Assembly: GCA_004802725.1 (NCBI GenBank)
Contig: SGPM01000032.1
Span: 1-64,000 of the forward strand
Direction of reading: 5' to 3'
Source of the DNA: Antrodiella citrinella
Taxonomy: Eukaryota; Basidiomycota; Agaricomycetes; Polyporales; Steccherinaceae
Length of the DNA stretch: 64,000 bases
In this document: positions 41,910-53,441 of the stretch, one piece after another
How positions within the stretch are numbered: position 1 is the stretch's first letter
How the letters are laid out: every line of letters starts with the position of its first letter
Notes under the pieces: model-generated
What the model saw: the letters and a program-made list of their open reading frames with translations, nothing else
Told to the model about the DNA's origin: nothing
Database searches by the model: none
Position numbers and translations under genes: made by a program

Positions 41910-44900
41910 ATGGCTACGTTACTGAGTCGCTCTCCCACCATGCCCTCCTCCAGCAGTCCAGCACTGCAACAACGAAAAGCTACGAAGAAGGCCTCCTTTC
42001 TGTCCCTACGGAGAGAAAAGAAGTCTGCAGAACCCGTCGTCGCCTCCAGCTCAGCCAACGATGGTCCCGTTTCCCCGTCTTCCTTCCAGTTCGAAGAAAT
42101 TTCTCGCCCTGTACCTTCTCGGCCTATGCCTCTAGGTGGTCATCGCTCGCGTTCTGCGAACAAAAGCTTGTGTTCCATTCCGGACGACTCCTCTTCGAAG
42201 CGCAGGAGTAGAGAGAAAGAGAAAGAGAAGGAGCGTCGCGACACTCGAGTGAGCAGGGATTCGCAACAGGAAGAGGAGGACAACTACGACTTCCCTACTG
42301 CTGAAGACGCTGCTTCATGGATTGAACCCGAGGCATGGGCTCGTCCTCGCTCTCGCAGCGGTCCCTCCAGAAAGTCTGACAATGAGCCCCCCGTCCCTTT
42401 CTTGAATCGATCCATTAAATATCCTTTCCGCGACTCAGGCTCATCCAGTCAGTTCGAGCCTCCGCCGCAAACTCCCCGAGACGACATGTCTTTCCGCGAC
42501 TCCCTCTTCAATCTGCCGGTTATGGTAGCTGCGCCCGTATCTGGAGTAGAAGCTATGGACGCGTTGGTGGATGGAATGAATGGCTTCGGCGGAGAAGACG
42601 CTATCTTTTATGGGTCGCGGCCAAAGTTCAGCAAGAGCGGACACCATCCTTTGTATCATCCGCCTCTGCCCACCCCACCTCCTGGTATCACCCTCGGCGG
42701 TGGTAAGCCGCGAAGTTCTCCGCGGCAACGTCATTCATCCGACGACGACGAGTCGACGCACACCCGCGAGACGGGCCGTTCTCAGACAAGCAGTCACCGC
42801 TCAAAGGCATCTCGCAAGCCTTCCAGTCGCACTTTGACTAAGGCTAGTTTAAAGTCCAAGCGGTCTCAAGAGAGTATAAACTCCTTTAGTGACTCATCGG
42901 TCAATGATGAGCCCGCGCCGTCTCCCCCACCCTCTCCACCCTCCCCGCCGCCTCCAGTCCAGAAAGCAGTGATACCTTCGATCTCAGAGATCATTCGAAC
43001 ACACGCTCCTCTATCTCAACAAGTGCGAACTAGATCCGCCTTGTCACGCAAGTCTTCGTCCCTACTGGAAGCGAAGGCCACGCCGTCTGTCCCTCCTCCT
43101 GTGACAGACGAAGAGACAGATCTTGTATCACGTTCATCCGTCGACACCATTGCAGAAGAAGTTCGACTGACAGTGCGTAGTCATGTCCGGCATTCCATGA
43201 TCTCCCCTCCACCAATGCGCTCCATTTTCACCCATGCTCCTTCTTCACTTGGTCACGGTGACGAACGAGGTACTCCATCGCCAGGAGGACATGACAGCCG
43301 CCGCGAATCCTCTATCTACTCTTATTCGACATCTTCCGATCAGGCCGCAATGCCACCCTTGGACCTTTCCACTTTGACCAAGGCGAACATCAACTCACCA
43401 TCTCAGAACATCGCTCAGTATTTGCGTTCTAGTCGACTGACATCACTCCTTACCCTCTCTCGTTCACCTCATTCTTCAAGAGAATCACCGCTGTCTGTCA
43501 GTTTCTCGGATCTCGGTAGTCCCACAGGGGTACCCCTCGTCGTTTTTTTGGGTTTAGGATGTGTCCGTCATCTCATGGGTCTCTATGACGAGATGGCAGA
43601 ATGTTTGGGCGTTCGACTCATCACGATCGACCGGTACGCTCGATTTTCTCTCCAGTTAGCTGATTAGCATCTAACTTGCTATCATCCTCGTAGGTGGGGA
43701 CTCGGACGTACCAGCACACCTCGCAGTAAATCAGCTCGCGGTATTGCGGAATGGGCTTCGGTGGTAGAAGAGGTCCTCGACCGGCTGAACATCGATCAAT
43801 GCAGCGTAATGGCGCACTCTGCTGGCGCTCCCTATGCCCTTGCATTTGCAAACAAGTTCCCCGAACGCATTCGAGGCGATGTTTGCCTTCTCGCTCCCTG
43901 GGTTGGTGGAGGCGAAGGTGGTAAGTTACTACTTACTGGTGCTGTCAAAAATTGATGTGAAAATCTGATTGCATTCCAGCAGGTTATAAGTGGCTCAAGT
44001 ACGTCCCCAATGGCATTCTTAAGACAGCCCAAGCTGCGGAGTGGAAAGTGCAAGCATGGATGTTGGGAAAGCCCCCGACCCTGGCATATGAAGGCATCGG
44101 CTTTGATGTCAAGACTCCCGTCCAGTCCACTCCTCAGTTGCCATACATGTCCCATCCGATATCCCCTCAGACGCCGACGAGTCCCATGTCTCTCCAGCAT
44201 GAATCTCCTGTTCACCGTCCTTCACCGTCGTCTCTGCAAGCCGAGCCCAGGCCGAGCATGAGCTCAGGCATCTTCAGCGACTTTGATGACCTCCGCGACT
44301 TCGACGGACGATTTGAGAGCATGAGCACCTTAGGACGAAGACGCAGTTCTGGTTCTGGGCGGAGCCGTACGGTCAGCGAGCTGCCTGCCTTCAGCAGAAA
44401 ACCATCCAGAGGGTTTCTCAACCGCCTGAAGGGCGGTATAGGTGGCGGCTCTCCGAATCAATCCAGCGATCCCCCTCCCAGCGGCGGCAGACGTTTGAAG
44501 GCTCTTCGCTCTATGAGTTCTCTCAAGAGCCGCGCATCTGGTACCCCTGCGAAGAAGGCTCGGCCTCCTTCCCTCCCTCAGTCCCCAGTTGCTGATATCG
44601 GGCTTTGTTTGGAAGGTGTGGAATGGAACGATACGATCAGAGCTAAGTCACATTCTACACCACCTGCCAAGATGCCAAAGAGCGAAGTGGTATCACCGGA
44701 CCGCTCGGCTGAGAGCCTCTTCGACAACACTCGGGCTGGAGGGCGACGTTCTATGTCGTTCTGTGCTCCTCGTTCCCCAGTGCCGATACTTCCTGCGAGT
44801 CCTGTGACCCCCACACAGGAAACTACCTCGACTTCAGCCGATCCGGAGTTGTCTTACCAGGCATCACTAGGGAATGCCCTCATTGCGGCTTCTCATGCCG

Positions 44901-45238
44901 AGTCCTCCAAGGGTACGCATGCGGACCTACTCCAGATCCTCAACCACGACCGCCAACCTTGGGGCTTCTCTTATTCTGCCTACCCACATTCGGCTCGCGT
45001 GTGGTACGGTGATCGAGATGAGAGAATCCCGGAAAGTGCGGTCAGGTGGATGGAGTCCGCAATGGGTCCAGGCAAATGCCAAGTCAAGGTGATCAAAGGT
45101 GCGGACCATGCGCTCATGTTCAAGAGTGCCGTGGTGGTTGAAGTAATGGAGTACATCAGTGAATGCTGGCAACACGGTATGTGTCGACTCTGATTTTTCC
45201 TCTATGTTACTCATGAGTCGTCTGGTGTTGCAGATTGA
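41910..45238 (+). CDS. Alpha/beta hydrolase with long disordered regions
   Basis: The first roughly 540 residues are low-complexity Ser/Pro/Arg sequence starting MATLLSRSPTMPSSSSPALQ. A hydrolase domain follows: VVFLGLGCVRHLMGLYDEMA, then ITIDRWGLGRTSTPR made by splicing, the nucleophile elbow VMAHSAGAPYALAFANKFPE (Ser in AHSAG), and LLAPWVGGGEG. About 270 residues of disordered insert follow before the second half: DRQPWGFSYSAYPHSARVWY, GDRDERIPESAVRWMES and IKGADHALMFKS, with likely catalytic Asp and His. The last intron adds one Asp and a stop at 45236-45238; reading through instead would end at 45193. I chose the ATG at 41910. Substrate unknown. Confidence 0.8.
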
Positions 45239-45602
45239 TGTTACTCTATTTGGAACTTGCACATACCTTTTATCATTAGATTATGTTGGATTATATACCT
45301 CCCCATTGCATATATCCTTTTCGCTTTCGTCCGTTGGTTTTTTGAGTTCATATATCGTTCTGCCGACTTGTATCTCTGGTTTCTTCTTATGCCCTCTAGG
45401 ATACCTCTAACACTTCTCTTTCGCCCAGTTACCTAATTAACTTCTACCTTCGTACAAAGCCCTCCTTAATATTGTAGGATTCGACGTTGTCTTAAATTCG
45501 TTTGAAACCCCAATGCAATCCATTGTAGTTGCCTTGTCCATTGCGAAAACATTGACTATGACATGAATCCATCTTCCTATATCTCTAAACTCTTCGTGAT
45601 CC
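45239..45602. other. Intergenic, convergent 3' ends
   Basis: 364 AT-rich bases between the hydrolase stop and the membrane-protein stop; nothing else recognised. Confidence 0.5.
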
Positions 45603-47559
45603 TCACTCTGCATTCCTGAACCTTGGACTTCTTGCTACCCACGCTGACGTAGCAAGTTCAGTCGAACTGTCTCTGAATGGACTCAGGTGGACTTGAGATG
45701 ACGAAGCTGTCAAGGAATGGTAAGCGACTTTGGTAGACGTTTCGGCAGCATCAAACATGGACGCACGATTGTGGAATACCTCGGCCATTGGCGTAAGTGA
45801 CCTGACAGAGGGCGACGTTGACATGCTACTTCTGTCGTACGGCGGGTGCGGAATGGTGATAGGTGATGGGATGTGTGGGTCGCCGCCGTGGTACGCCGCA
45901 GTATACGAGTGACGATTGTAGCTGTCGCGATTTGCACTCGTAGGCGAAGCAATCACGTACGGCGTGATGTGTGCTCCCAGACTGCTCATACCATCTTCAA
46001 TATTGGCTCGATTCCGTCTCCGAGCACGTGTCTGCATGTAAAGCGTGAAGATGCCGAACACCAAGCAGGACAAAAACACGATCAACAGGAGCACCATCAT
46101 GGCGAGCAGAGCTTTGGACAGCGCTTCTGACGGTGTCGCAGACGATCCAGCGTTCCCGACCACTGAAGGGACCACGATTGTTTCGGTTGGAGGGGACGCG
46201 ATAGTAGGAGCAGCAACGGTGACCGTGGTGGGCGAATTATTGTTCACTTGGTTGACAGTTGCGCTCCTTGGTGGGGCCGTGGGAGTTGTTGCAGCGAGAG
46301 AGAGGGTAGTAGCGGCCTTGGGGTCGGGTATCGCAGACGTGTTTGGATATTGGGCGGTGTTGGATGTCTGGGAAGGAGTTTGCGTAGGTCCTGACACAGG
46401 TAGCACAGACGTGTTAGGATATTGGGCGGTGCTGGATGCCACGGGAGGTAGAGATTGTGATACAGGCAGTGCAGATGTATTCGGATATTGAACGGTGTTG
46501 GACGTTTGTACCGGGATCGTATTCGAAGCTGGAGCATTGACGGTCTGAATAGGACCCCCTACTTGTGTATCCGAAGCTGGGGGATTGATGGTCTGGAAAG
46601 GACCTCCGATCTGTGGAGTCGACGCCGGAGCATTGGCGGTCTGAGCAGGATTTCCTGCTTGTGGAGTCGACGCCGGGGAATTGACCGTTTGGAGAGGGTC
46701 TCCTGCTTGTGTATTCGATGTACTAGGCGGGCTGACGGAAATTGGTGAAGCAGAATCGTTTGAAGGAGCGTTGAGTGGTGGATTGAGTATTCCACCGGGC
46801 GAAGGGGTGCTAGCTAAAATCTTGTTGTCAAACTTTGTGCTTTTCCTGAATTATCCCCTTCACTTACTGTTTCCTATAACGTCGCCGTCTGTAGAATACT
46901 CGTCAGGAAACAGTGTCTGAGTGTCTGCATGACTCACTTACTGGGATTCAACGACGTGACAACCAGCTTGTCAAAAGCTATCTGACTGAAGTCTCCAAAA
47001 TCGGGGTCCCATAGATTCACAACCCTCAGGGAATGTGCGACTGTAGGGTCCAGACCAGTCATAGAAAACAAGACGACCTTCGCAATCGTTTAATTGTGAG
47101 CAGAACTGAAGGAGAACAATAAAATGCTCACTGGACTCGGTGTCTCTGCATCAGGACTCGCTGGTTCGTATGCATCAACTATTTGGAACTGTCGCGTGGG
47201 ACTGCGGATGGGCTGGCAATCAAGACATGCTGCAAAGGTCGATCCAACGGAGCTCTTCAGTCCAACAAAATATATCGCTGTCGCGTTGACTGCAGATAGA
47301 TTGTCAGGGCCAGTTGTTGAAGATTCGGAAGGCTATGCGCACCAATGTTATCCACCTGCATTTCACTCCCTACTGTGTCTGCAACGGCCACTTCAGTTCC
47401 ATAAGCATTCGTCGTCGTCCAATCTGGCGAAAACTTGATTGAAGGATTGTCGTTCGTCAACGTAACGTTTGTTGGTCCCGGAACGCCAGCGCCTCCGATA
47501 AGGACAACTTGCAGTAACAATACAAGGAATACATGAACCGCGAGAGAGAGAAGAACCAT
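45603..47559 (-). CDS. Single-pass membrane protein with repetitive ectodomain
   Basis: No named family is recognised, but the layout is common in Agaricomycetes. It starts MVLLSLAVHVFLVLLLQVVL, a signal peptide, followed by an ectodomain (NVTLTNDNPSIKFSPDWTTT). A Pro/Thr/Gln-rich stalk contains four 16-residue repeats (for example TPQAGNPAQTANAPAS) and three QYPNTS units. One membrane helix follows (ALLAMMVLLLIVFLSCLVFG), and after TRARRRNRAN comes a Ser-rich cytoplasmic tail ending VARSPRFRNAE. The order signal, ectodomain, mucin-like stalk, helix, tail suggests a cell-surface sensor or adhesin; that is inference. A few short introns are needed in the 5' half, which I did not place exactly. 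Confidence 0.75.
46334..46507 (-). repeat. Three QYPNTS repeat units in the membrane-protein stalk
   Basis: Copies of a sequence reading CAGACGTGTTTGGATATTGG or close variants on the plus strand begin at 46334, 46406 and 46472. Spacings are 72 and 66 bases, both multiples of three. On the coding strand each encodes (A/V)QYPNTS followed by a Pro/Ser/Thr-rich spacer. Confidence 0.8.
46525..46716 (-). repeat. Four 48-bp tandem repeats (16 residues each)
   Basis: Four head-to-tail units of exactly 48 bases run 46525-46572, 46573-46620, 46621-46668 and 46669-46716. They read in frame on the minus strand as 16-residue units of the form (T/D)(P/T)Q-x-G-x-P-x-Q-T-x-N-x-P-A-S. Identity is high but not perfect. 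Confidence 0.92.
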
Positions 47560-48536
47560 TTACAGAGACACCAAAGCAATGCCCAGCATTACACAGAGAG
47601 GGAAACGAAAGGGAAACGAAAGGGATTTTCGACGACACCAATCTTAGAAACTAAAGGTATGTATCTTCGCGGCTGATTTTGAGGAGCGCGTAAGGTGCCT
47701 TGTTGATTCGGTCAGAAATCCAGTGCAAGCCGGTGCAGCATGGTATGAATGTGGTTACTTGAGATGAAACTGCACTTTATCCCGCCGTGTCTATCGTTTC
47801 CATGATCTTTCCGGAGAGACGACGTGTAAATCCCCGTATAGATGGGGTCCATGTGCCGCCACTCGGACGGATGGCAACGCTACTCGGCCGATCCGTGGCT
47901 TACCAACGCGAAAGAACAGTCTGAGAAGCAGTGAGCACACGCTCCGATGTATCTGTGAGACATAGAAACGTACATTGAAGAAATTTGCCAGTAGTGATGT
48001 GAGAGACTCAAGCGATGTCGCGATGATGGATAACTTGATGATGCTCCGAGGCAGCGGCGGCGGGATACCTACTTATCGGTTCACAGCTACGACAACTTGA
48101 TGTTGGATATTTCAAGTTGGATCCCGACGAATGTGCGATCGGTAGCACGCCGACGCTTTCCGCCTCATTTCGATCTTATCTATTTGATTTGAATGTTTTG
48201 TATTTAGTCGCTCACGTTCTGTAGTCGTATGGTATGCGTTTGCAGCAATGTGATCCCCCCTTCTGCTGTTCCAAACGCCTTCGTGCGTATAATTCCTACA
48301 CTTGAAGATACCAAAATCATAGAGATTTACACGAGGTAGACTCAGAGAATGACGAGCAGGATGATGTCTGATATACATATACGCAATTGTTAATGACGGT
48401 AAGTATGAGTGTGGCGGCGACGGCTGAGCGTTGACTGGTGACCTTTTGGCAGCAAACTTGAACTTCGACAGAGTATAAGTGGGTGTACTCTGCAAATTTC
48501 CCACCAGTACGCACATAGTCATATGCCTTTGGCTGA
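47560..48536. other. Intergenic region, about 1 kb
   Basis: Lies between the start of the membrane-protein gene and the stop of the esterase-family gene, both minus strand. No exon or RNA gene recognised; it presumably holds the membrane-protein promoter. Confidence 0.5.
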
Positions 48537-50487
48537 TCACTCGCCAAACGGATACATTGCGCTCATGTCTCCTTTCAACGTCTCCTTGTGCACTGAAGCA
48601 ACCGCGACCTCTGGGTCCAATGGACGAACCCCACGCGTGACCTTGATGTGTACAACCGCATCGTATTGATCTGCTACCTTGCACCGAGTGTAGTGGGATG
48701 GAATTTCAGTGACAGTCCTGTAGATGACACCAATGAATCTCTGGAGTCGCGGACGGTTCAAGAATCTGGAATACATAATATGTAAGGCGTTCTTAAGCAA
48801 AAATCAAAACTGACACGTACTCTGCCAGTTTGCGGTCAATTTCGACTTTCTTCGTGCTACCGTCAGGCACGTCAATGATCTTGTGCGTGATGACGAAGCC
48901 ATCGCCTTCAGTAGTCTCGTCGAACAGTTTCTCAATCGATTGTGCAATTGGATTGTTCAGGTTCATAAGATGAGGTGCTTCATCCCATTCATAGGCTGCC
49001 GTGACTGAAGTGGTGATGATATGAGTGGTTGATAAAACATTTAGACGAGCAATGCGTACCAGTGCCTCTGTTAGTCAAGAAACCGATGTTGAACACGTTG
49101 TCGGTTTGAAACAGCTCTCTACACCGCTGTCCTAGATTAATTTCACCTGCAGCACGTTCAGCAGGCAAAACAATGACATTTTGGAAGAGATATACCTCTG
49201 ATCTTGCCCATGTCTGTTGCTCTGGCATCTCCTGTATGTGAATTATGGGCCCAAATAACGACCTTGGCGTCCTTTTGTGTTGCATCATTGGGTACCATTG
49301 ACCCGAAGTGTCTCACAATATCGACGATGGTCCTCGCAAAATGATCGTCCCTTCCTGAGATAGTGAGCGTGCGATTCAGAGATACCAAAGATGTTGAACT
49401 AACCGGATATTCCAACTTATGGTATCCTCTTGCATCAACGTGCGGTAGTATTCTTCCGCGTCGCGTACAAGTAACGCGTTCATCTCTGCAATGAACTGTT
49501 CCTCTGCAGGATGCCCATTGCCGCCACCAGCGGACATCTTCTCTATGTATTTATGATGATTGCTCAAAAGAGCACGCAAATTCTGTATAACTTCTTGCTG
49601 ACAAGTCTGACAGCAGGATACCTTTTAGTGGAGTCGCACAAACGATAAAAACAGTCCTCACCTTAGGAGCCCCAACAGGAGCTTCGTGCGAATAACGTGT
49701 AGTGTCGTCTCCGTAACGCTCACAGCAATTGTACCTGTGATCTCGAATCAGCAATACGTGACTTTGTAGAAAATGCTTCCACTTGCCTGGATTTCGCCTC
49801 TATCGCACCCTGAGGATCGACTCTCTGCAGGTAGGAGATGACTTCTTGAGCTGAGCGATGCAAAGAATACAGATCTATGCCATAAAATGACACTTGGTCT
49901 GTGGCATTTCCAGTAGTTTTCATGACCTCGGCATTGAACCCTTTCACAAAATCAAGGAATGGCGGCATGACTTCGTTCTTCCATAACCACTTCGGGAACC
50001 TACAAACATGTCAACCACAAATCCACCAGTCAGAGTCAGAGTTTGATCACCTTTCAAAGTCTCCCAGTGAAGATGCTGCGGTCTCACGACGTAACTGAAG
50101 AGGAGGAAGATGACACTGGTGTACATATCTTGCATAAAGCGAGTGAACTTCGCAATTCTGTTCTGGCATACGGAGGAAACACACTTGTTGATACGGAATA
50201 CGTCCGGCCAGTCAGCTTCCAGAGCGACTATAGAGAACCCTTTCTCCTCGATGAGCCGTTGTGTCAGGTTCGCTCGATGGGAGTAGAACTCGTATGTTCC
50301 ATGAGAACCATCGCCTATGAGCACTACCTGCGCATTGCCTGCAATAAAAGGAGTGCGTCATGTCATGTATTTCGAGTACTTGAGATTACGAACCTATCGC
50401 CTCAAGCAACGGGTCATACGCTGTCCTCTTAAGAGACAGAGGATGAAAATGAGATTGGAGGGGATTGCCGGATTCTGCAGTAGGCAT
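48537..50487 (-). CDS. Erythromycin-esterase family hydrolase
   Basis: Matches the erythromycin esterase/succinoglycan biosynthesis family. Blocks in order are YDPLLEAIG, VLIGDGSHGTYEFYSHRANL, IVALEADWPDVFRINK, FPKWLWKNEVMPPFLDFVKG, VSFYGIDLYSLHRSAQEVIS, YNCCERYGDDTTRYSHEAPV, DAKVVIWAHNSHTGDARATD and FNIGFLTNRGTG. It ends HETLKGDMSAMYPFGE-like, with TGA at 48537-48539. His in GDGSHG, Glu in ALEADW and His in WAHNSH correspond to the catalytic set of the bacterial enzymes; the motif GExxH reads GDGSH here. Many short introns show it is long settled in the fungal genome. The natural substrate is unknown and antibiotic hydrolysis should not be assumed. The start at 50487 (MPTAESGNPL) is tentative, as the frame is open to 50622. 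Confidence 0.84.
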
Positions 50488-50865
50488 GAGGAGGATGGAA
50501 GAGTTTGGTACGCTCCACACCGTGAGTGACGACGATATATATAGAGCTGCTCTAATTTTATCTGTCGTCGATCCTTCAAGGCTTTTCCGGGCAGTTGTAG
50601 ACATTGAAAGCATCACAAGCATTCATTGTAACTTACTGAGTTTTCGAATTGAGTAGCCTGCTGCCAGTGGATGTCCAAAGCAAGACGAATGAGCCTGCAG
50701 GCTATGAGATCGCATCGGGATCTCGCTGCTGTCCGGATTTGGACTAGCGGCATCTACCTACTAGTTCGACTCGCCCGTCTGGCATTGTCATTGTAAATGT
50801 CTTTTGCTCTCCTCGTCAGCCCGTCGTTCTCCTACTTCCATAACTTCCTTACCGCAGTGTAGACC
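50488..50865. promoter_or_regulatory. Shared upstream region, esterase-family / Ies1-like B
   Basis: About 380 bases between divergent starts. The first part may contain additional coding sequence of the esterase gene, since its frame stays open to 50622. Confidence 0.4.
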
Positions 50866-52886
50866 ATGCCGAACGCGGGGTGAGTCGTGTCACGGCCTCG
50901 TACACTCACCATTTCTGATATTCTATAAATCAGTCCCCAGGGACCTTACAGAAAGTCTCTGGCGATCAAGCACTTGGACGGGGAGCCCCTGACGCGACAT
51001 GACATCCAATACGACGTGCTTTACTATCTCTTCAGTAGCACCGAAGCAGTCTTCACTGACCCATTTCCAACAATCCATGGCGGTCCAGCTGGCACGAAAG
51101 TTACCTTCAGAGACCTCTACGTCAATGCGTTGGCACACTCTTCGAAGTGTTCCAAGGTAACGAAGGACAAGCTCCTGGAGACACCGGAATTTGGAGTCGA
51201 GTTCTCGAAGATATCCTTGTTGTCGAATGTGGGAAGGATAAATACTACTATGGCTTGTAAGTTATGCTTGATTGCCACTCCCTTGATTCCATAAAACTGA
51301 TTAGCATGTAGTTTTCCCAGAGATGCGTACTGCGCTGAGGACATACCACCCAGTTCCGTCACTACAGAAGACCGATGGCAATCTTCAAGATGCGCCTCGA
51401 ATCAAAAACATCCTCAAATCTTGTTTTACACCAAATGAGCTTTCAAACCCTCCCTTTACTCCTGCGGATGTATTGGCAAGATCGGTTGGTCACTCTATCT
51501 CCCTATTCCAGTACTCACGTTGACTCTTTGTAGAGATCTGGTGAAGTCCCAGCCACGAGTATTGTCAACATGATGTTCGTATTCGCTGGGCATGCTGCTG
51601 TTAGTGCTCTGTCCCTCTGCGCTGCTATCGAGACTTCATAAGCCTTCTCGTTGCAGGTCATCGCCCAGACACACTTCGCTGCACAAACAGGACATGACTT
51701 GCTCGATTTCTTCTGCCCAGTCAATATCTCATCAGAGTCTCGTGCACGCGCTATACTATGGTTATGCTACCATTACCTTGAAGCACCCTCACACAATCCT
51801 TTCGACGACGACTTCTCCCGCTCTCATCCTGGGAAGGTACCAGAACTAGTCATCTTAGCAGAGGATGAAGTAGCTCTGGAGAACGTCGACCCAGCCGACG
51901 AGAAGGAGTGGGGGGAGAAGATGTCGGCTGAGAGGAAAGTGTTCATGGCTAATAAGGATAAGGAGGCACTGGCTGCGGAAGATGGCGCAGAACCTGCTTC
52001 GCGCTCAAAACCTGGGAAGGGTCGGGGTCGTGGCGGCAAGGCCAAAACAGCGACAACACCTCGAAAAAGAGCCAGTACCAGCAAGCTCGGTAAACTCGAG
52101 AGGTCTTCGCCTTCGTTGCAGGCGTTCGTCGAGGATGGGCTGTCGTCAAAAGGTATATACTCTGCCCTTGGTTATGAAATTGGCTCTAATGATGATTCAT
52201 CGAATGTGCAGCATCAGGGAATCTGGCTAACCTCTCCTTTTCATCTATGCGTCAATCACCGGGCCCTCTTCCAGCATCCGACTTGTATCACACATCACTT
52301 ACAACTACGTCATCGTCACAAGGTCGGCTCAGACGCGCCGACGACTTTCCGGTACCCTCTCATGCTCGAAGAGCCGCAGATCCGTATCCGCGTTCACGCA
52401 GTCCCGCATTTCAGTCGTCTGAAGGAGGACCGAGTCGCACCACTCAACGAAAGCACAGGGAACGGCGTCCGCCGTCTACACCACTTTCACGAGGTCTATC
52501 TTCACCGTTCGCATTTGAGAAACCCTCGATATCCACCCGTCAAAATGCCAATCCATCTCCACCGATACATAGAGAAGGTCTCGAACGTATGCACTCTTAA
52601 TTCTGCCCCGTCAGTCACATGCTCACAATTTGTTTGTTTTAGATGCCTTCTTTATGGTCATGAACACAGACCCGTTACAAGACTCCGAGAACGAGGAAGA
52701 ATCCGAGGAAAACACTCGTCTAGATCTTCGTAAGCCCTTCCATTTCCTTGATTGCCTCCTTGCTGAACTGTATCCTTAGTCCTCCGTCTAAGAATCATCA
52801 ACAGACTGCGCGGCAAGGCCCCAACCCCCGAGCCAGAGCACGTTCCACTGGATCCTGTCCCTTTTACTTTTACCCGGACACATTGA
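50866..52886 (+). CDS. INO80 complex subunit Ies1-like, copy B
   Basis: Exon 1 codes MPNAG and is joined by a GTGAGT intron to PQGPYRKSLAIKHLDGEPLT. Ies1-family blocks follow: RHDIQYDVLYYLFSSTEAVF, FRDLYVNALAHSSKCSKVTK, FSKISLLSNVGRINTTMA, FFPEMRTALRTYHPVPSLQK, NLQDAPRIKNILKSCF, RSGEVPATSIVNMMFVFAGH, VIAQTHFAAQTGHDLLDFFC, RARAILWLCYHYLEAPSHNP and FDDDFSRSHPGKVPELVILA. A basic GRGRGGKAKTATTPRKRAST tail and a Ser/Pro/Arg-rich segment lead to the last exon, LRIINRLRGKAPTPEPEHVP. The intron between NTTMA and FFPEM lies at the same codon phase as in copy A, showing common descent. Nuclear INO80 subunit by family; division of labour between copies unknown. Confidence 0.82.
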
Positions 52887-53441
52887 CAGCAAGGGCAACA
52901 GGCTAATTTATCTAATGCTTCTCCTTGTAACATATTCCTCTGTAATATATTGTATTCAGCTTTGTAGTATACTATACCGGTATCATGTGTAGTTTGAGTC
53001 CGGAAAGAGTCTTCCCGACGTCGTATGGGTGCACGCAGGTATGGTACGACGGATGATTACATGGAAAAGTTCTCATTGAGATATGTACAATTATTGAAGC
53101 AGTAGGTATCGACATGAGATGCCGCCCAATGGGTACTATGCCACATGATGTGAGAACTAATCATGAGCACCTCGAATGAGAAGAGGATGGAGGAAAGGGA
53201 GAACCAGGAAAGACGGGCCAAAACGCGAAATGAAATAGAAATCCGATAAAACTTCTAATCCTGAGAGCATAAAGTTACAATGCGTATGTCAGCTCCATTA
53301 CTGTCACAGATGTTATTTGATTGCATAAAAGTGGGAGAATGGGCGGTATGAAGACGATAGTGGTATGAATGATTGTGCACACAACAACAAAAATGGTAGT
53401 GAGAAGCAGAAACCAGGAACTGGGGCTGACGTTGACGTGCG
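52887..53441. other. Intergenic, convergent 3' ends
   Basis: 555 bases between two convergent genes; 3' untranslated sequence and terminators, nothing else recognised. Confidence 0.5.

Noticed and set aside
43900..45200. Second separate gene for the C-terminal half of the hydrolase
   Set aside because: The GT-AG intron near 43920-43980 joins the halves in frame, and the catalytic residues are divided between them.
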